Assembly (NCBI GenBank): GCA_007134725.1
Contig: SLKF01000117.1
Span: 1-23,639 of the forward strand
From: Clostridiales bacterium
GTDB lineage: Bacteria; Bacillota; Clostridia; Peptostreptococcales; T1SED10-28
Direction of reading: 5' to 3'
Length of the DNA stretch: 23,639 nt
Under the pieces are notes generated by a model. That model was not told the origin of the DNA, did not search any database, and worked only from the letters and a program-made list of their open reading frames with translations. Every line of letters starts with the position of its first letter. Position 1 is the first letter of the stretch. Shown one piece after another: positions 1-6,105 of the stretch. A program made the translations under genes and the position numbers.

Positions 1-13
1 CTTCCTGCTTTTT

Positions 14-57
14 GAGGCGGACAATTACTCCGTCCCTCTGTCCCCTCTGTCCCCCCT
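14..57. repeat. REP-like G/C-rich repeat with tandem GTCCC(C)TCT units
   Basis: On the plus strand, bases 32-57 are a pyrimidine-rich tandem array of GTCCCTCT-type units of 8-9 bases. Beside it, CGGA (18-21) and TCCG (29-32) can form a small hairpin that extends imperfectly outward. Similar strings occur, to my recollection, dispersed in clostridial genomes, often near IS200-like (Y1) transposases. No transposase is visible here and the element runs to the window edge, so its extent is unknown. Confidence 0.4.
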
Positions 58-75
58 ATCCGCTTAAAACTACAT

Positions 76-108
76 AAAAATGAAACTCTAACATTCATTG
101 TTAGAGTT
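76..108 (-). terminator. Intrinsic terminator after rnj
   Basis: On the minus strand a perfect 10-bp stem AACTCTAACA / TGTTAGAGTT (84-93 and 99-108) with a 5-base loop is followed by TCA and five T residues (76-80). It lies about 40 bases beyond the rnj stop codon and ends the fur-rnj unit. Confidence 0.75.
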
Positions 109-147
109 CCATATTTCATGTTCTATTTTATTATAGTATATTTTCTT

Positions 148-1812
148 TTAAACTTCCATAATTATATGCAGAATCATTGGACGACGTTTGGTCTTTTCGT
201 AGAGGAAGCCTTTTAACTGATCCCGAATGGCCCCTTTGATAACAGACCACTCTTTGGCGTTTTGCTTTTCGCAGCTTTCTAAGGCTTTCGTTACAACCTC
301 CTTGGCTTCCGCCATTAAGGTTTCGGATTCCCGAACATAAACAAATCCTCGGGAGATGATATCCGGTCCGGCCATCACTTTTCGGTTTTCCCGTTTGATG
401 GTTACAACCACGATCATCAGTCCGTCTTCCGCTAAATGCTTTCGATCCCGAAGAACGATGTTTCCAACGTCTCCTACACCAAGACCGTCCACCAGAACCT
501 GTCCCGCAGTAACTTTTCCGATAACCTTTGCAGATTCCTTGGAGAATTCCATAATATCTCCCGTCTCACCGACGAAAATATTTTCCTTAGGCATTCCCAG
601 TTCTTCCGCTAACAGTCCGTGCTGACGAAGATGTCTGACTTCCCCGTGTACGGGAATAAAGTATTGCGGTCTTACCAGTCGGTGCATCAGCTTTAATTCT
701 TCCTGGCAGGCATGTCCTGAGGTGTGAATGTCATAGAGTTTATCATAAATAACTTCTGCCCCTCGATCATATAGCAGGTTCATTACTTTTCCAACGAGTT
801 TTTCATTTCCGGGAATCGGTGTAGAGGAAAATACTACGGTATCCCCTTTTCGAATATCCAAGGTTCGGTGATCGTCACTGGCCATACGAGGAAGGGCCGC
901 CATGGGCTCTCCTTGAGAACCGGTTACTACTACTACCACTTCTTCATCGGGATATTTATCCATTTCTTTTTCCGTAATGGTAATTCCTTCCGGAATATTC
1001 AGTACTCCCAGTTCCTGGGCTACGGCGCCGACGGTCAGCATACTTCTTCCCGCAAAAACAATTTTTCGGTTGTATTTTACGCAAGAGTTTACAATCTGCT
1101 GGATTCGGTGTACATGGGATGCAAAGGTTGCAATAATAATACGACTTTTCCGTGTGCTGAAGATCTCATTAAAGGTATCTCCCACACTTTTTTCCGATCG
1201 GGTGGTTCCCGGTCGCTCGGCGTTGGTACTGTCGGCGAGCATAACCAATACCCCTTTTCGTCCGATTTCCGCGATTTTATCCAAATCGATAATCTGCCCG
1301 TCAATGGGGGTATAGTCGATTCGAAAGTCTCCCGTATGGAATACAATTCCTGCAGGGGTTTCCACGGATAAGGCAAAGGCATCGGGAATACTGTGGGAAG
1401 TACTGATAAACTCCACATTAAAAGCCCCTAATTGAACCTTTTGTCGGGGTTCTACCCGTTCGATGTGGGCATTTTTCATTTTAAAGCCCTTTAACTTATT
1501 CTCAATAAGTCCTACGGCTAATCGACTTCCGTATACCGGTACATTGATTTTTTTCAGGAAATAAGGCAGGGCTCCGATGTGATCTTCGTGTCCGTGGGTA
1601 ATAACAATTCCCTTGACCTTCTCCTTGTTCTTGATTAGATAGGTAATATCCGGGATTACAATATCTACTCCTAGCATTTCTTCCTCGGGAAAGCTCAGCC
1701 CGCAGTCAATGATCAGGATCTCATCCTCATATTCAATCGCGGTCATATTCTTTCCGATTTCCCCTAGTCCTCCTAGTGGAATAATTTTTAACTTGTCTTT
1801 TTTACTTACCAA
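148..1812 (-). CDS. rnj: Ribonuclease J (metallo-beta-lactamase/beta-CASP RNase)
   Basis: RNase J is a cytoplasmic 5'-3' exoribonuclease with endonuclease activity, central to mRNA decay and rRNA maturation in Firmicutes. The metallo-beta-lactamase signature THGHEDH is visible at residues 75-81 (numbered from the upstream GTG; subtract 3 for the TTG). Further metal ligands are H143 in TSHSIPD and the HTGDFRID block near 162-169. The beta-CASP part follows, with SGHACQEE and the VHGE motif, then the usual C-terminal domain. The length (554 aa) matches the family. A GTG at 1821 overlaps the ribosome binding site (AGAAGGAG, 1821-1828), so the TTG at 1812, spaced 8 bases from it, is the better start. 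The gene starts only 18 bases after the fur stop, so the two are probably cotranscribed. The RNase J1 versus J2 type is not decided. Confidence 0.95.
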   Translation of the reverse strand: MVSKKDKLKIIPLGGLGEIGKNMTAIEYEDEILIIDCGLSFPEEEMLGVDIVIPDITYLIKNKEKVKGIVITHGHEDHIGALPYFLKKINVPVYGSRLAVGLIENKLKGFKMKNAHIERVEPRQKVQLGAFNVEFISTSHSIPDAFALSVETPAGIVFHTGDFRIDYTPIDGQIIDLDKIAEIGRKGVLVMLADSTNAERPGTTRSEKSVGDTFNEIFSTRKSRIIIATFASHVHRIQQIVNSCVKYNRKIVFAGRSMLTVGAVAQELGVLNIPEGITITEKEMDKYPDEEVVVVVTGSQGEPMAALPRMASDDHRTLDIRKGDTVVFSSTPIPGNEKLVGKVMNLLYDRGAEVIYDKLYDIHTSGHACQEELKLMHRLVRPQYFIPVHGEVRHLRQHGLLAEELGMPKENIFVGETGDIMEFSKESAKVIGKVTAGQVLVDGLGVGDVGNIVLRDRKHLAEDGLMIVVVTIKRENRKVMAGPDIISRGFVYVRESETLMAEAKEVVTKALESCEKQNAKEWSVIKGAIRDQLKGFLYEKTKRRPMILHIIMEV

Positions 1813-1830
1813 CTTTGTCACTCCTTCTAC

Positions 1831-2271
1831 TTATTTATGTTTACAATCCGAACATAAGCCAAAAAACTTTAATTTATGGTCTTTTATGTCGAAATCATAT
1901 TCTTTTTCAATTTCTTTTTCCAAATCGTCCAATAGATCAATTTTCACTTCAATAATTTTGTTGCACCCCTGACAGATTAAATGATGATGCTGATGATCTT
2001 CGTCACCGGTTTTAATCTCATATCTCGAACATCCGTCATCCAAATTAATTCGAGAGATAATATCCATTTCCTCTAATAATTGCAGAGTACGATATACCGT
2101 GGCCAAACCGATTTCCGGACAGTCCTTACGAACCAGCTCGTAAATCTCTTCGGTATTCAGGTGTTCCCCTTTATTTTCCATTATTATATTTAACGTCGCC
2201 CGTCGTTGGGGGGTTAACTTGCTTCCTTTTTCTTTTAATCGCTCTTTTAGTATATCCATGGTTTCCAACAT
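1831..2271 (-). CDS. fur: Fur-family ferric uptake regulator
   Basis: This is a metal-dependent repressor, 146 aa and full length for the family. An N-terminal winged helix carries LTPQRRATL and the recognition segment PEIGLATVYRTLQLLEEM (residues 52-69). This segment and DDGCSRYEI closely resemble Fur rather than PerR or Zur. The dimerisation domain has a His-rich metal site (DHQHHHLIC, 92-100) and two CxxC pairs, C100/C103 and C140/C143, expected to bind structural zinc. The ATG at 2271 has a GAGGG ribosome binding site 8 bases upstream. It has its own promoter with a Fur-like box over the start of transcription, suggesting autoregulation. It lies directly upstream of rnj. PerR is the main alternative. 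Confidence 0.88.
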   Translation of the reverse strand: MLETMDILKERLKEKGSKLTPQRRATLNIIMENKGEHLNTEEIYELVRKDCPEIGLATVYRTLQLLEEMDIISRINLDDGCSRYEIKTGDEDHQHHHLICQGCNKIIEVKIDLLDDLEKEIEKEYDFDIKDHKLKFFGLCSDCKHK

Positions 2272-2294
2272 ATTTTTCGCCCTCGCTTCTCAAT

Positions 2295-2309
2295 TAATAA
2301 TTATTTTCA
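2295..2309 (-). promoter_or_regulatory. Fur-like operator at the fur transcription start
   Basis: The minus-strand sequence TGAAAATAATTATTA matches the 7-1-7 Fur/PerR box TGATAATNATTATCA at 12 of 14 defined positions. It begins at the predicted +1 of the fur promoter, where bound repressor would block RNA polymerase. This fits negative autoregulation. The region is AT-rich, which lowers specificity. Confidence 0.55.
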
Positions 2310-2315
2310 TACCTT

Positions 2316-2344
2316 AGTATACTGGATTTCCTATGGGCTGTCAA
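2316..2344 (-). promoter_or_regulatory. Promoter of fur (sigma-A type)
   Basis: A perfect -35 TTGACA (2339-2344) and -10 TATACT (2316-2321) are separated by 17 bases. The predicted start is near 2309, giving a leader of about 38 bases. It makes fur-rnj independent of the upstream sfsA unit. Confidence 0.8.
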
Positions 2345-2397
2345 ACTTCTTTTCCACAATTGATAATCCTGCTGAAAATAATCCACCCTAAGAAATT

Positions 2398-3114
2398 TCA
2401 CTTTGGGGAAATTTCCACGGGAATTTCCTTTTTAAGCTGAATTCCTTCTGGTTTGACGATGCAATTAAAGGCGCGAAATCTTACGCCGGCTTTATCCGCC
2501 AAGACTACGGCTTGGGAAAAAGCGGGATCCATCTCGCTGTTGGGTCTAAAAAATCTCCCGTCACTTCGCTGTACCACAAAAAATACTTCTCCGCGATGCC
2601 CGGACTTCAGGCTTTCCATCAACTCCAGTACATGTTTCAGTCCTCGAGTGGTGGGGGCATCGGGGAAGGTGGCCAACCCCTTATTTTTTACCAGGGTTAC
2701 GCATTTTGCCTCTATTAAGGCTAACTCCCGGGTTTTCGGATTTAATAAACTAAGGTCAAACCGACTTTTTTTAAAGGTCACTTCCCGTTTCACCGTGGAA
2801 AACCCTTCAAAACCGGAGATCAATCCTTCTTTAAAGGCTTTTTCCAATAGTTGATTGGGCAGTTTTGAATCAATGGATATTAAGGTATCCCCGTGGTAGA
2901 CCATTAACAAATCGAACTTGGTTTTGCGGTGGGGCTCATTTACTTTTCGAAGAATCACTTTTGCGTCCTTCGTAAGCAGTTCCCTCATCCGACCGGTATT
3001 GGCGATATGTACGGTCTCCAGGTTCCCTTCAACGAAGACTTCCCCGATAAACCGGTTCACCCTTCGTTGAAACAACCCCTGTACTTTTTTACCGGGAATT
3101 TCTATAAAAACCAT
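2398..3114 (-). CDS. sfsA: SfsA family protein (sugar fermentation stimulation protein homologue)
   Basis: This is a 238-aa member of the SfsA family, whose biochemical role is not settled. E. coli SfsA was named for stimulating maltose metabolism and has a nucleic-acid-binding, nuclease-like fold. The N-terminal part (EIPGKKVQGLFQRRVNRF, then HIANTGRMREL) and the conserved core IEAKCVTL (about 134-141), FPDAPTTRGLKHVLEL (about 150-165) and FFVVQRSD are all present, and the length is normal. The ATG lies 5 bases after the TAG stop of the DUF1292 gene; the ribosome binding site TAGGA overlaps that stop, indicating translational coupling. The gene interrupts the DUF1292-fur neighbourhood seen in many Clostridia. 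Confidence 0.92.
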   Translation of the reverse strand: MVFIEIPGKKVQGLFQRRVNRFIGEVFVEGNLETVHIANTGRMRELLTKDAKVILRKVNEPHRKTKFDLLMVYHGDTLISIDSKLPNQLLEKAFKEGLISGFEGFSTVKREVTFKKSRFDLSLLNPKTRELALIEAKCVTLVKNKGLATFPDAPTTRGLKHVLELMESLKSGHRGEVFFVVQRSDGRFFRPNSEMDPAFSQAVVLADKAGVRFRAFNCIVKPEGIQLKKEIPVEISPK

Positions 3115-3119
3115 GTTTC

Positions 3120-3437
3120 CTACTCTTCTTCTTCGTCTTCTTCGTCTTCGTGGTCATGGTCATGATCGTGGTCATGGTCCTCTTCAACGATGGTTTCATA
3201 AGCATCCACCACTTTTTGATACTCTTCGTCGTCTTCAATGGAGACCAATACGAAATCATCTTCGCCTTCACCTTCATTTTCAATACGGAAAACGTAGGCC
3301 TCTTCCTCTTCTTCGGCTTCCAGAGGCATTAAGATCGTGTACTCTTTCCCTTCTAATTCCAGGGTCATAATGATCTCAAATTCTTTTTCCTCATCGTTCT
3401 CGTCAATCAGGGTAATGATATTTTCTTTTTCTTCCAT
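3120..3437 (-). CDS. DUF1292 protein with His-Asp/Glu tail (YrzB-like)
   Basis: This is a small, very acidic 105-aa protein of the DUF1292 family (B. subtilis YrzB-like), function unknown, typically encoded next to ruvX and ireB. Residues 7-83 form the family core: IITLIDENDEEKEFEI, then KEYTILMPLE, then EEEEAYVFRIE, ending near YQKVVDAYETIV. The C-terminus (85-105) is an unusual tail with five His at alternate positions (88, 90, 92, 94, 96) between Asp residues, followed by an Asp/Glu run. The tail might bind metal; that is inference. The ATG at 3437 has AGGAGG nine bases upstream; longer in-frame starts, up to 3503, have no such site and add a non-family extension. It is probably cotranscribed with sfsA. 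Confidence 0.9.
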   Translation of the reverse strand: MEEKENIITLIDENDEEKEFEIIMTLELEGKEYTILMPLEAEEEEEAYVFRIENEGEGEDDFVLVSIEDDEEYQKVVDAYETIVEEDHDHDHDHDHEDEEDEEEE

Positions 3438-3508
3438 GGTTAAAAAACCTCCTTTAATTTTCATACTTTTGGTGATTCGTAAATATATTGTTTCTTTCAT
3501 CATAATCT

Positions 3509-3541
3509 TTTTAAATAACTATCCTCTTTTAAATAACTATC
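3509..3541 (-). repeat. 15-bp direct repeat in the DUF1292 leader
   Basis: GATAGTTATTTAAAA (minus strand) occurs at 3527-3541 and again at 3509-3523, an 18-base period. It lies between a candidate -10 and the DUF1292 start codon. Function unknown; it could be a tandem protein-binding site or a replication-slippage duplication. Confidence 0.6.
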
Positions 3542-3545
3542 TTTT

Positions 3546-3551
3546 AGTATA
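3546..3551 (-). promoter_or_regulatory. Candidate -10 of DUF1292-sfsA
   Basis: A TATACT hexamer lies just after the ruvX stop codon. No good -35 is seen at 16-18 bases (TGGTTT at 17), so this is only a candidate. If used, it gives a leader of about 105 bases containing the 15-bp direct repeat. Confidence 0.35.
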
Positions 3552-3578
3552 CCCTCTTCTTTCAAAAAAAACCAGGGT

Positions 3579-3989
3579 TTACAAACTGTTCAGATATCCT
3601 TGGAGAATATGAACCGCGGCCATTTTATCAATGACCTGTTTTCGTTTCTTTCGACTGACATCGGCTTCAATTAAGGTTCGTTGAGCGGCTTTGGTGCTCA
3701 GTCGTTCATCCCAGTAGATAATGGTTACGCCGAATTTATTTTTCAGTTTTTCACAAAAGACCATGGTTTTTTCCCCTTGGGGTCCCAGGCTTCCATTCAT
3801 GTTTTTGGGAAGACCCGCCACCACGGTTTTGATGCCGTGAAGCTCTATGATCTCTTCTAAGCGCCGATAATCTTCTTTTTTGTTTTTCCGAAAAATCGTC
3901 TCGATACCCTGGGCCGTAAAACCCAAAGCGTCGCTTACCGCTACACCGATGGTGCGGTCTCCTATATCCAGTCCTAAAAACTTTTCCAT
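3579..3989 (-). CDS. ruvX: RuvX/YqgF family Holliday-junction resolvase-like nuclease
   Basis: This 136-aa protein has an RNase H-like fold and belongs to the YqgF family, implicated in pre-16S rRNA 5' maturation and annotated as a putative Holliday junction resolvase. Visible motifs are GLDIGDRTIGVAVSD at 6-20, with catalytic D8, then VAGLPKNMNGSLGPQ (about 58-72) and YWDERLSTKAA (about 97-107), and a late Asp in QVIDKMAAVHILQGYL. The length is normal. Its ribosome binding site AAGGAGG overlaps the stop codon of the preceding aldo/keto reductase gene (TAAGGAGGATCTATG), so translation is probably coupled. In many Firmicutes ruvX sits directly between ireB and the DUF1292 gene; here the reductase separates it from ireB. 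Confidence 0.95.
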   Translation of the reverse strand: MEKFLGLDIGDRTIGVAVSDALGFTAQGIETIFRKNKKEDYRRLEEIIELHGIKTVVAGLPKNMNGSLGPQGEKTMVFCEKLKNKFGVTIIYWDERLSTKAAQRTLIEADVSRKKRKQVIDKMAAVHILQGYLNSL

Positions 3990-3998
3990 AGATCCTCC

Positions 3999-4961
3999 TT
4001 AAATAACTTTAATACAAAAATCGGGACAAACCTTTCCGCAGTATCCGCAAAAAACACAGCGCTTCGGGTCCACCAGGGCCCGTTTTTTCCCTTTTTCTCC
4101 TTGAAGACTGAGGGCATTCATATTACAACGATTCACGCAACGACCACACCCCTGGCACCAATCTGCGATTTGCAGGGTTCTCGGTTGAGCCTGAATTTTT
4201 TTTATGGTATCATTGGAAATTTTTTCATTTGAGAAAATTCCCGCATTTACTTCCACTTCTTCCCTGGACTGCATGCCTACGGCAATGGAATCCAAGTCCT
4301 TCAGGTTTAAAACGTAATCAAAGCTCTTTTGAAAATCCGAGAGAAGATGTCCTCCTCCTAAGGGTTTCATGGCAAAAATGCCCATATCCTTTTTTTTCGC
4401 TTCTCCGATGGCCTCCAGCATTTCTTCCATGTCCCCATCCACGATGCCCAATCCCTGATGGTTTACGATGGGATGGACCACATCAATGGCTCCATGGTTT
4501 GCGGCGGCCCTTACCCCGGAAATAAAATGGGTGGAGATGCCGAAACTCCCAATGACCCCTTCCTTTTTCTTAGTAAGAAAAAAGTCGATGGCCTCCTGAT
4601 GGCCCCGAAGGGTATGTTCACTTTCCTGTTCATGTAACATAAACAGATCGATATAGTCGGTTTCAAGACCCATAAGGGCCTCTTCCAAACTACTTTTCGC
4701 CGTGTCCCGAGAGTAAGCATAGGACTTGGTGGCAATGTGGATTTTTTGTCTTCCCCACTGTTTTAGAGCCCCACGGATCTGATGATAATTCTCGTACAGG
4801 GCGGCGGTATCAATAAAGTTTACTCCATGATCAAAGGCATGAAGCAAAATATTTTCCGATTCTTTTATCGAAAGATTTCGTTGCAAGGGACTGATGGTCA
4901 AGGATCCGAAACAGAGTTTGGAGACTTTCAGTTCACTTTTTCCTAATCGATTGTACTCCAA
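3999..4961 (-). CDS. Aldo/keto reductase with C-terminal 2x[4Fe-4S] ferredoxin domain
   Basis: This is a 320-aa fusion. Residues 1 to about 255 are an aldo/keto reductase TIM barrel with the catalytic tetrad D51, Y56, K79 and H110 (NFIDTAALY, HIATKSY, YIDLFMLHE). The C-terminal 60 residues carry two ferredoxin motifs, CQGCGRCVNRC and CVFCGYCGKVC, each CxxCxxCxxxC, expected to bind two [4Fe-4S] clusters. Such AKR-ferredoxin proteins are common in anaerobes; the substrate is not predictable, and the clusters suggest electron exchange with ferredoxin-type carriers. A TTG start at 4961 is chosen. AAGGAGG lies 6 bases upstream, and the resulting N-terminus MEYNRLGKSELKVSKLCFG is family-typical. 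The GTG at 4965-4967 abuts the ribosome binding site, and the ATG at 4991 would start upstream of it. Confidence 0.9.
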   Translation of the reverse strand: MEYNRLGKSELKVSKLCFGSLTISPLQRNLSIKESENILLHAFDHGVNFIDTAALYENYHQIRGALKQWGRQKIHIATKSYAYSRDTAKSSLEEALMGLETDYIDLFMLHEQESEHTLRGHQEAIDFFLTKKKEGVIGSFGISTHFISGVRAAANHGAIDVVHPIVNHQGLGIVDGDMEEMLEAIGEAKKKDMGIFAMKPLGGGHLLSDFQKSFDYVLNLKDLDSIAVGMQSREEVEVNAGIFSNEKISNDTIKKIQAQPRTLQIADWCQGCGRCVNRCNMNALSLQGEKGKKRALVDPKRCVFCGYCGKVCPDFCIKVI

Positions 4962-4997
4962 GGTCACCCTCCTTAAAATCCTACCATACAAATACTA

Positions 4998-5006
4998 ATT
5001 ATAACA
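4998..5006 (-). promoter_or_regulatory. Extended -10 promoter of the AKR-ruvX unit
   Basis: TGTTATAAT is a perfect extended -10 (TGn plus TATAAT). It lies downstream of the ireB terminator and 36 bases before the reductase start codon. No canonical -35 is seen at 17 bases. Confidence 0.6.
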
Positions 5007-5037
5007 CAGTTGATTTGCAAATAGGAAACCTTTCCAT

Positions 5038-5067
5038 AAAAAAAAGTAAGAGGCGATCCCCTTACTT
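5038..5067 (-). terminator. Intrinsic terminator after ireB
   Basis: On the minus strand AAGTAAGGGG pairs with CCTCTTACTT (10 bp, one G-U) around an ATCG loop; the T tract (5038-5045) has eight T, its first two belonging to the stem. It begins 8 bases beyond the ireB stop. Confidence 0.85.
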
Positions 5068-5075
5068 CCCTGATT

Positions 5076-5327
5076 TTATTTGGATAAGTAAGATCGTAGG
5101 AGTTCTTCCAGTAATTCATCCCGTTCGATCTTAGAAATGATACTTCTGGCGTTATTGTGACTGGTAATATAGGTCGGGTCCCCGGATAACATATACCCGA
5201 TGAATTGATTTACCGGATTGTATCCCTTTTCCTCTAAGGATTGGTATACGGTTTCAATGATATTTCTAGCTTCGTCCTGCTTTTCCTGGTCAATATTGAA
5301 CTTCATGGTAGATTGATCATCGTACAT
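5076..5327 (-). CDS. ireB: IreB family regulatory phosphoprotein (UPF0297, YrzL)
   Basis: This is an 83-aa cytoplasmic protein. In Enterococcus faecalis, IreB is phosphorylated by the PASTA kinase IreK and negatively modulates intrinsic cephalosporin resistance. The family signature is clear: [20 protein letters not shown], then [19 protein letters not shown], then a C-terminal helix ending [10 protein letters not shown]. The N-terminus has a single threonine, T7, where phosphorylated threonines lie in E. faecalis. The ATG has AAGGGGG 8 bases upstream. The gene normally follows alaS directly; here a YdcZ-type gene lies between them, and a strong terminator separates ireB from the next gene, so it may be transcribed alone. 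Confidence 0.95.
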   Translation of the reverse strand: MYDDQSTMKFNIDQEKQDEARNIIETVYQSLEEKGYNPVNQFIGYMLSGDPTYITSHNNARSIISKIERDELLEELLRSYLSK

Positions 5328-5369
5328 GATATCGCCCCCTTAAATTATTGTTCCCTAAGTCTTCCTCCT

Positions 5370-5378
5370 ATTTTACCA
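5370..5378 (-). promoter_or_regulatory. Candidate extended -10 promoter of ireB
   Basis: TGGTAAAAT (TGn plus TAAAAT) lies 43 bases before the ireB start. The -35 region is poor (TTTTAA at 17 bases), so confidence rests on the extended -10 and the position. Confidence 0.45.
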
Positions 5379-5413
5379 TAGATTTCGAAAGTTTAAAACC
5401 ACGGGGGTCTTTT

Positions 5414-5441
5414 TCTTTCAAAACTCTTTCAAAAATCTTTC
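5414..5441 (-). repeat. Three GAAAGA copies at 11-bp spacing upstream of ireB
   Basis: The minus-strand hexamer GAAAGA occurs at 5436-5441, 5425-5430 and 5414-5419, an exact 11-base period separated by T-rich spacers. It lies upstream of the candidate ireB promoter. The helical phasing could suit cooperative binding or DNA curvature; function is unknown. Confidence 0.5.
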
Positions 5442-5462
5442 GTTTTTTTTCTAAAATAAGGA

Positions 5463-5894
5463 TTATTTCAACTGATACAGTACCAGACCACTAAGCATTA
5501 ATGCCAATCCCACCGCTTTTCGTAGGGACAAGAGGATGATGGGCTCCCCAAAGTAACCAAAATAATTAATCCCCGCCGTAAACACAATCTGGGTGACAAT
5601 CATCAGGGTGATGGTATAACTTGCCCCGATGGAGGTAATGCCGTTGATTACACTGAAGATAATTACCACTCCCATGACGCCCCCTAACAGATAATAGGGC
5701 TGCACTTCTTTTAAGGGACTGAAATTCAGGTTTTCAAACAGCAGCATAATAATAAAAGCCACCACAAACCCGCTGCCGTGGACAAAGGTATTGGTATGCC
5801 AAAACCCGATCTTATCACTGAGGCGGGCATTGAAAATTCCCTGCATGGATACCATAACCCCTGCCAAAATTGAAAAAAGCATTCCGTACAACAT
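5463..5894 (-). CDS. YdcZ-type DMT family membrane protein (DUF606)
   Basis: This is a 143-aa integral membrane protein of the YdcZ/DUF606 branch of the drug/metabolite transporter superfamily. About five hydrophobic segments are visible (roughly residues 4-18, 42-55, 67-82, 95-112 and 120-141). The N-terminal motif MVSMQGIFNARLSDKIG and the VHGSGFVVAFI and GGVMGVVIIF segments are typical. The half-size length suits a dimeric transporter; the substrate is unknown. The ATG at 5894 is preferred: GGAG lies 8 bases upstream, while the GTG at 5903 overlaps that site. The gene splits alaS from ireB and follows an odd leader (5900-6101). No promoter is obvious. Confidence 0.88.
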   Translation of the reverse strand: MLYGMLFSILAGVMVSMQGIFNARLSDKIGFWHTNTFVHGSGFVVAFIIMLLFENLNFSPLKEVQPYYLLGGVMGVVIIFSVINGITSIGASYTITLMIVTQIVFTAGINYFGYFGEPIILLSLRKAVGLALMLSGLVLYQLK

Positions 5895-5899
5895 CGCTT

Positions 5900-6101
5900 T
5901 CACTCCTTCTTTTCTAAGTACTTAAACTTAGCTTCGTCTACAAATCTCCCGGGGATCTTCCAACTTCCCTCTTTTTTATCCTGAGAGTTCCTCAGCCCAT
6001 AAAAACCCCCCTATAATATCGCTATCATAGAAGGGTTTGTTCACTGAAAGAATCTCATTGATGGGGATTTATTTCCCCTTATAGGATTCTGATAAACTCA
6101 A
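5900..6101 (-). pseudogene. Possible short decayed reading frame upstream of the YdcZ-type gene
   Basis: Read on the minus strand from a TTG at 6101, the frame has a TAA at 6069-6071. It then runs through IPINEILSVNKPFYDSDIIG to a G6T5 run at 6011-6001. Skipping one base in that run continues into a frame containing KKEGSWKIPGRFVDEAK, ending at a TGA (5900-5902) inside the ribosome binding site of the next gene, as coupled genes often do. The result loosely resembles a small helix-turn-helix/excisionase-like protein of about 66 residues with one stop and one frameshift. Frames this short also arise by chance. Its Arg codons are mainly AGG/AGA, whereas neighbouring genes favour CGA/CGG. Leader RNA is the competing explanation. 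Confidence 0.22.
6001..6038 (-). terminator. Terminator or attenuator hairpin between alaS and the YdcZ-type gene
   Basis: On the minus strand a 15-bp stem (6023-6037 pairing with 6004-6018, three G-U pairs) is capped by a GCGA tetraloop of GNRA type and runs into TTTTT (6001-6005, two in the stem). It lies about 70 bases after the alaS stop and about 110 before the YdcZ-type gene. It may simply end alaS transcription, or attenuate readthrough into the transporter gene. Confidence 0.65.
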
Positions 6102-6105
6102 TGTC

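Noticed and set aside
1831..2271. Assignment of the metalloregulator as PerR.
   Set aside because: The IGLATVYRTLQLL and DDGCSRYEI segments match Fur more closely. PerR is kept only as an alternative, since box and ligands overlap.
3121..3186. Short hexamer repeats that might look like a CRISPR or VNTR array.
   Set aside because: They lie in frame within the DUF1292 gene and encode its His-Asp tail; there are no spacers.
3438..3503. N-terminal extension of the DUF1292 protein from an ATG at 3503.
   Set aside because: The extension lies upstream of an optimal AGGAGG site and has no family similarity; the start at 3437 is better.
5958..5996. The minus-strand motif GAACTCTCAGGATAAAA resembles the 3' end of a glycine riboswitch aptamer.
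   Set aside because: The conserved upstream core (GGAGAG and CCGAAGGGGC-like segments) is absent, and the motif is explained by a simple CTGAG/CTCAG hairpin. Not called as a riboswitch.
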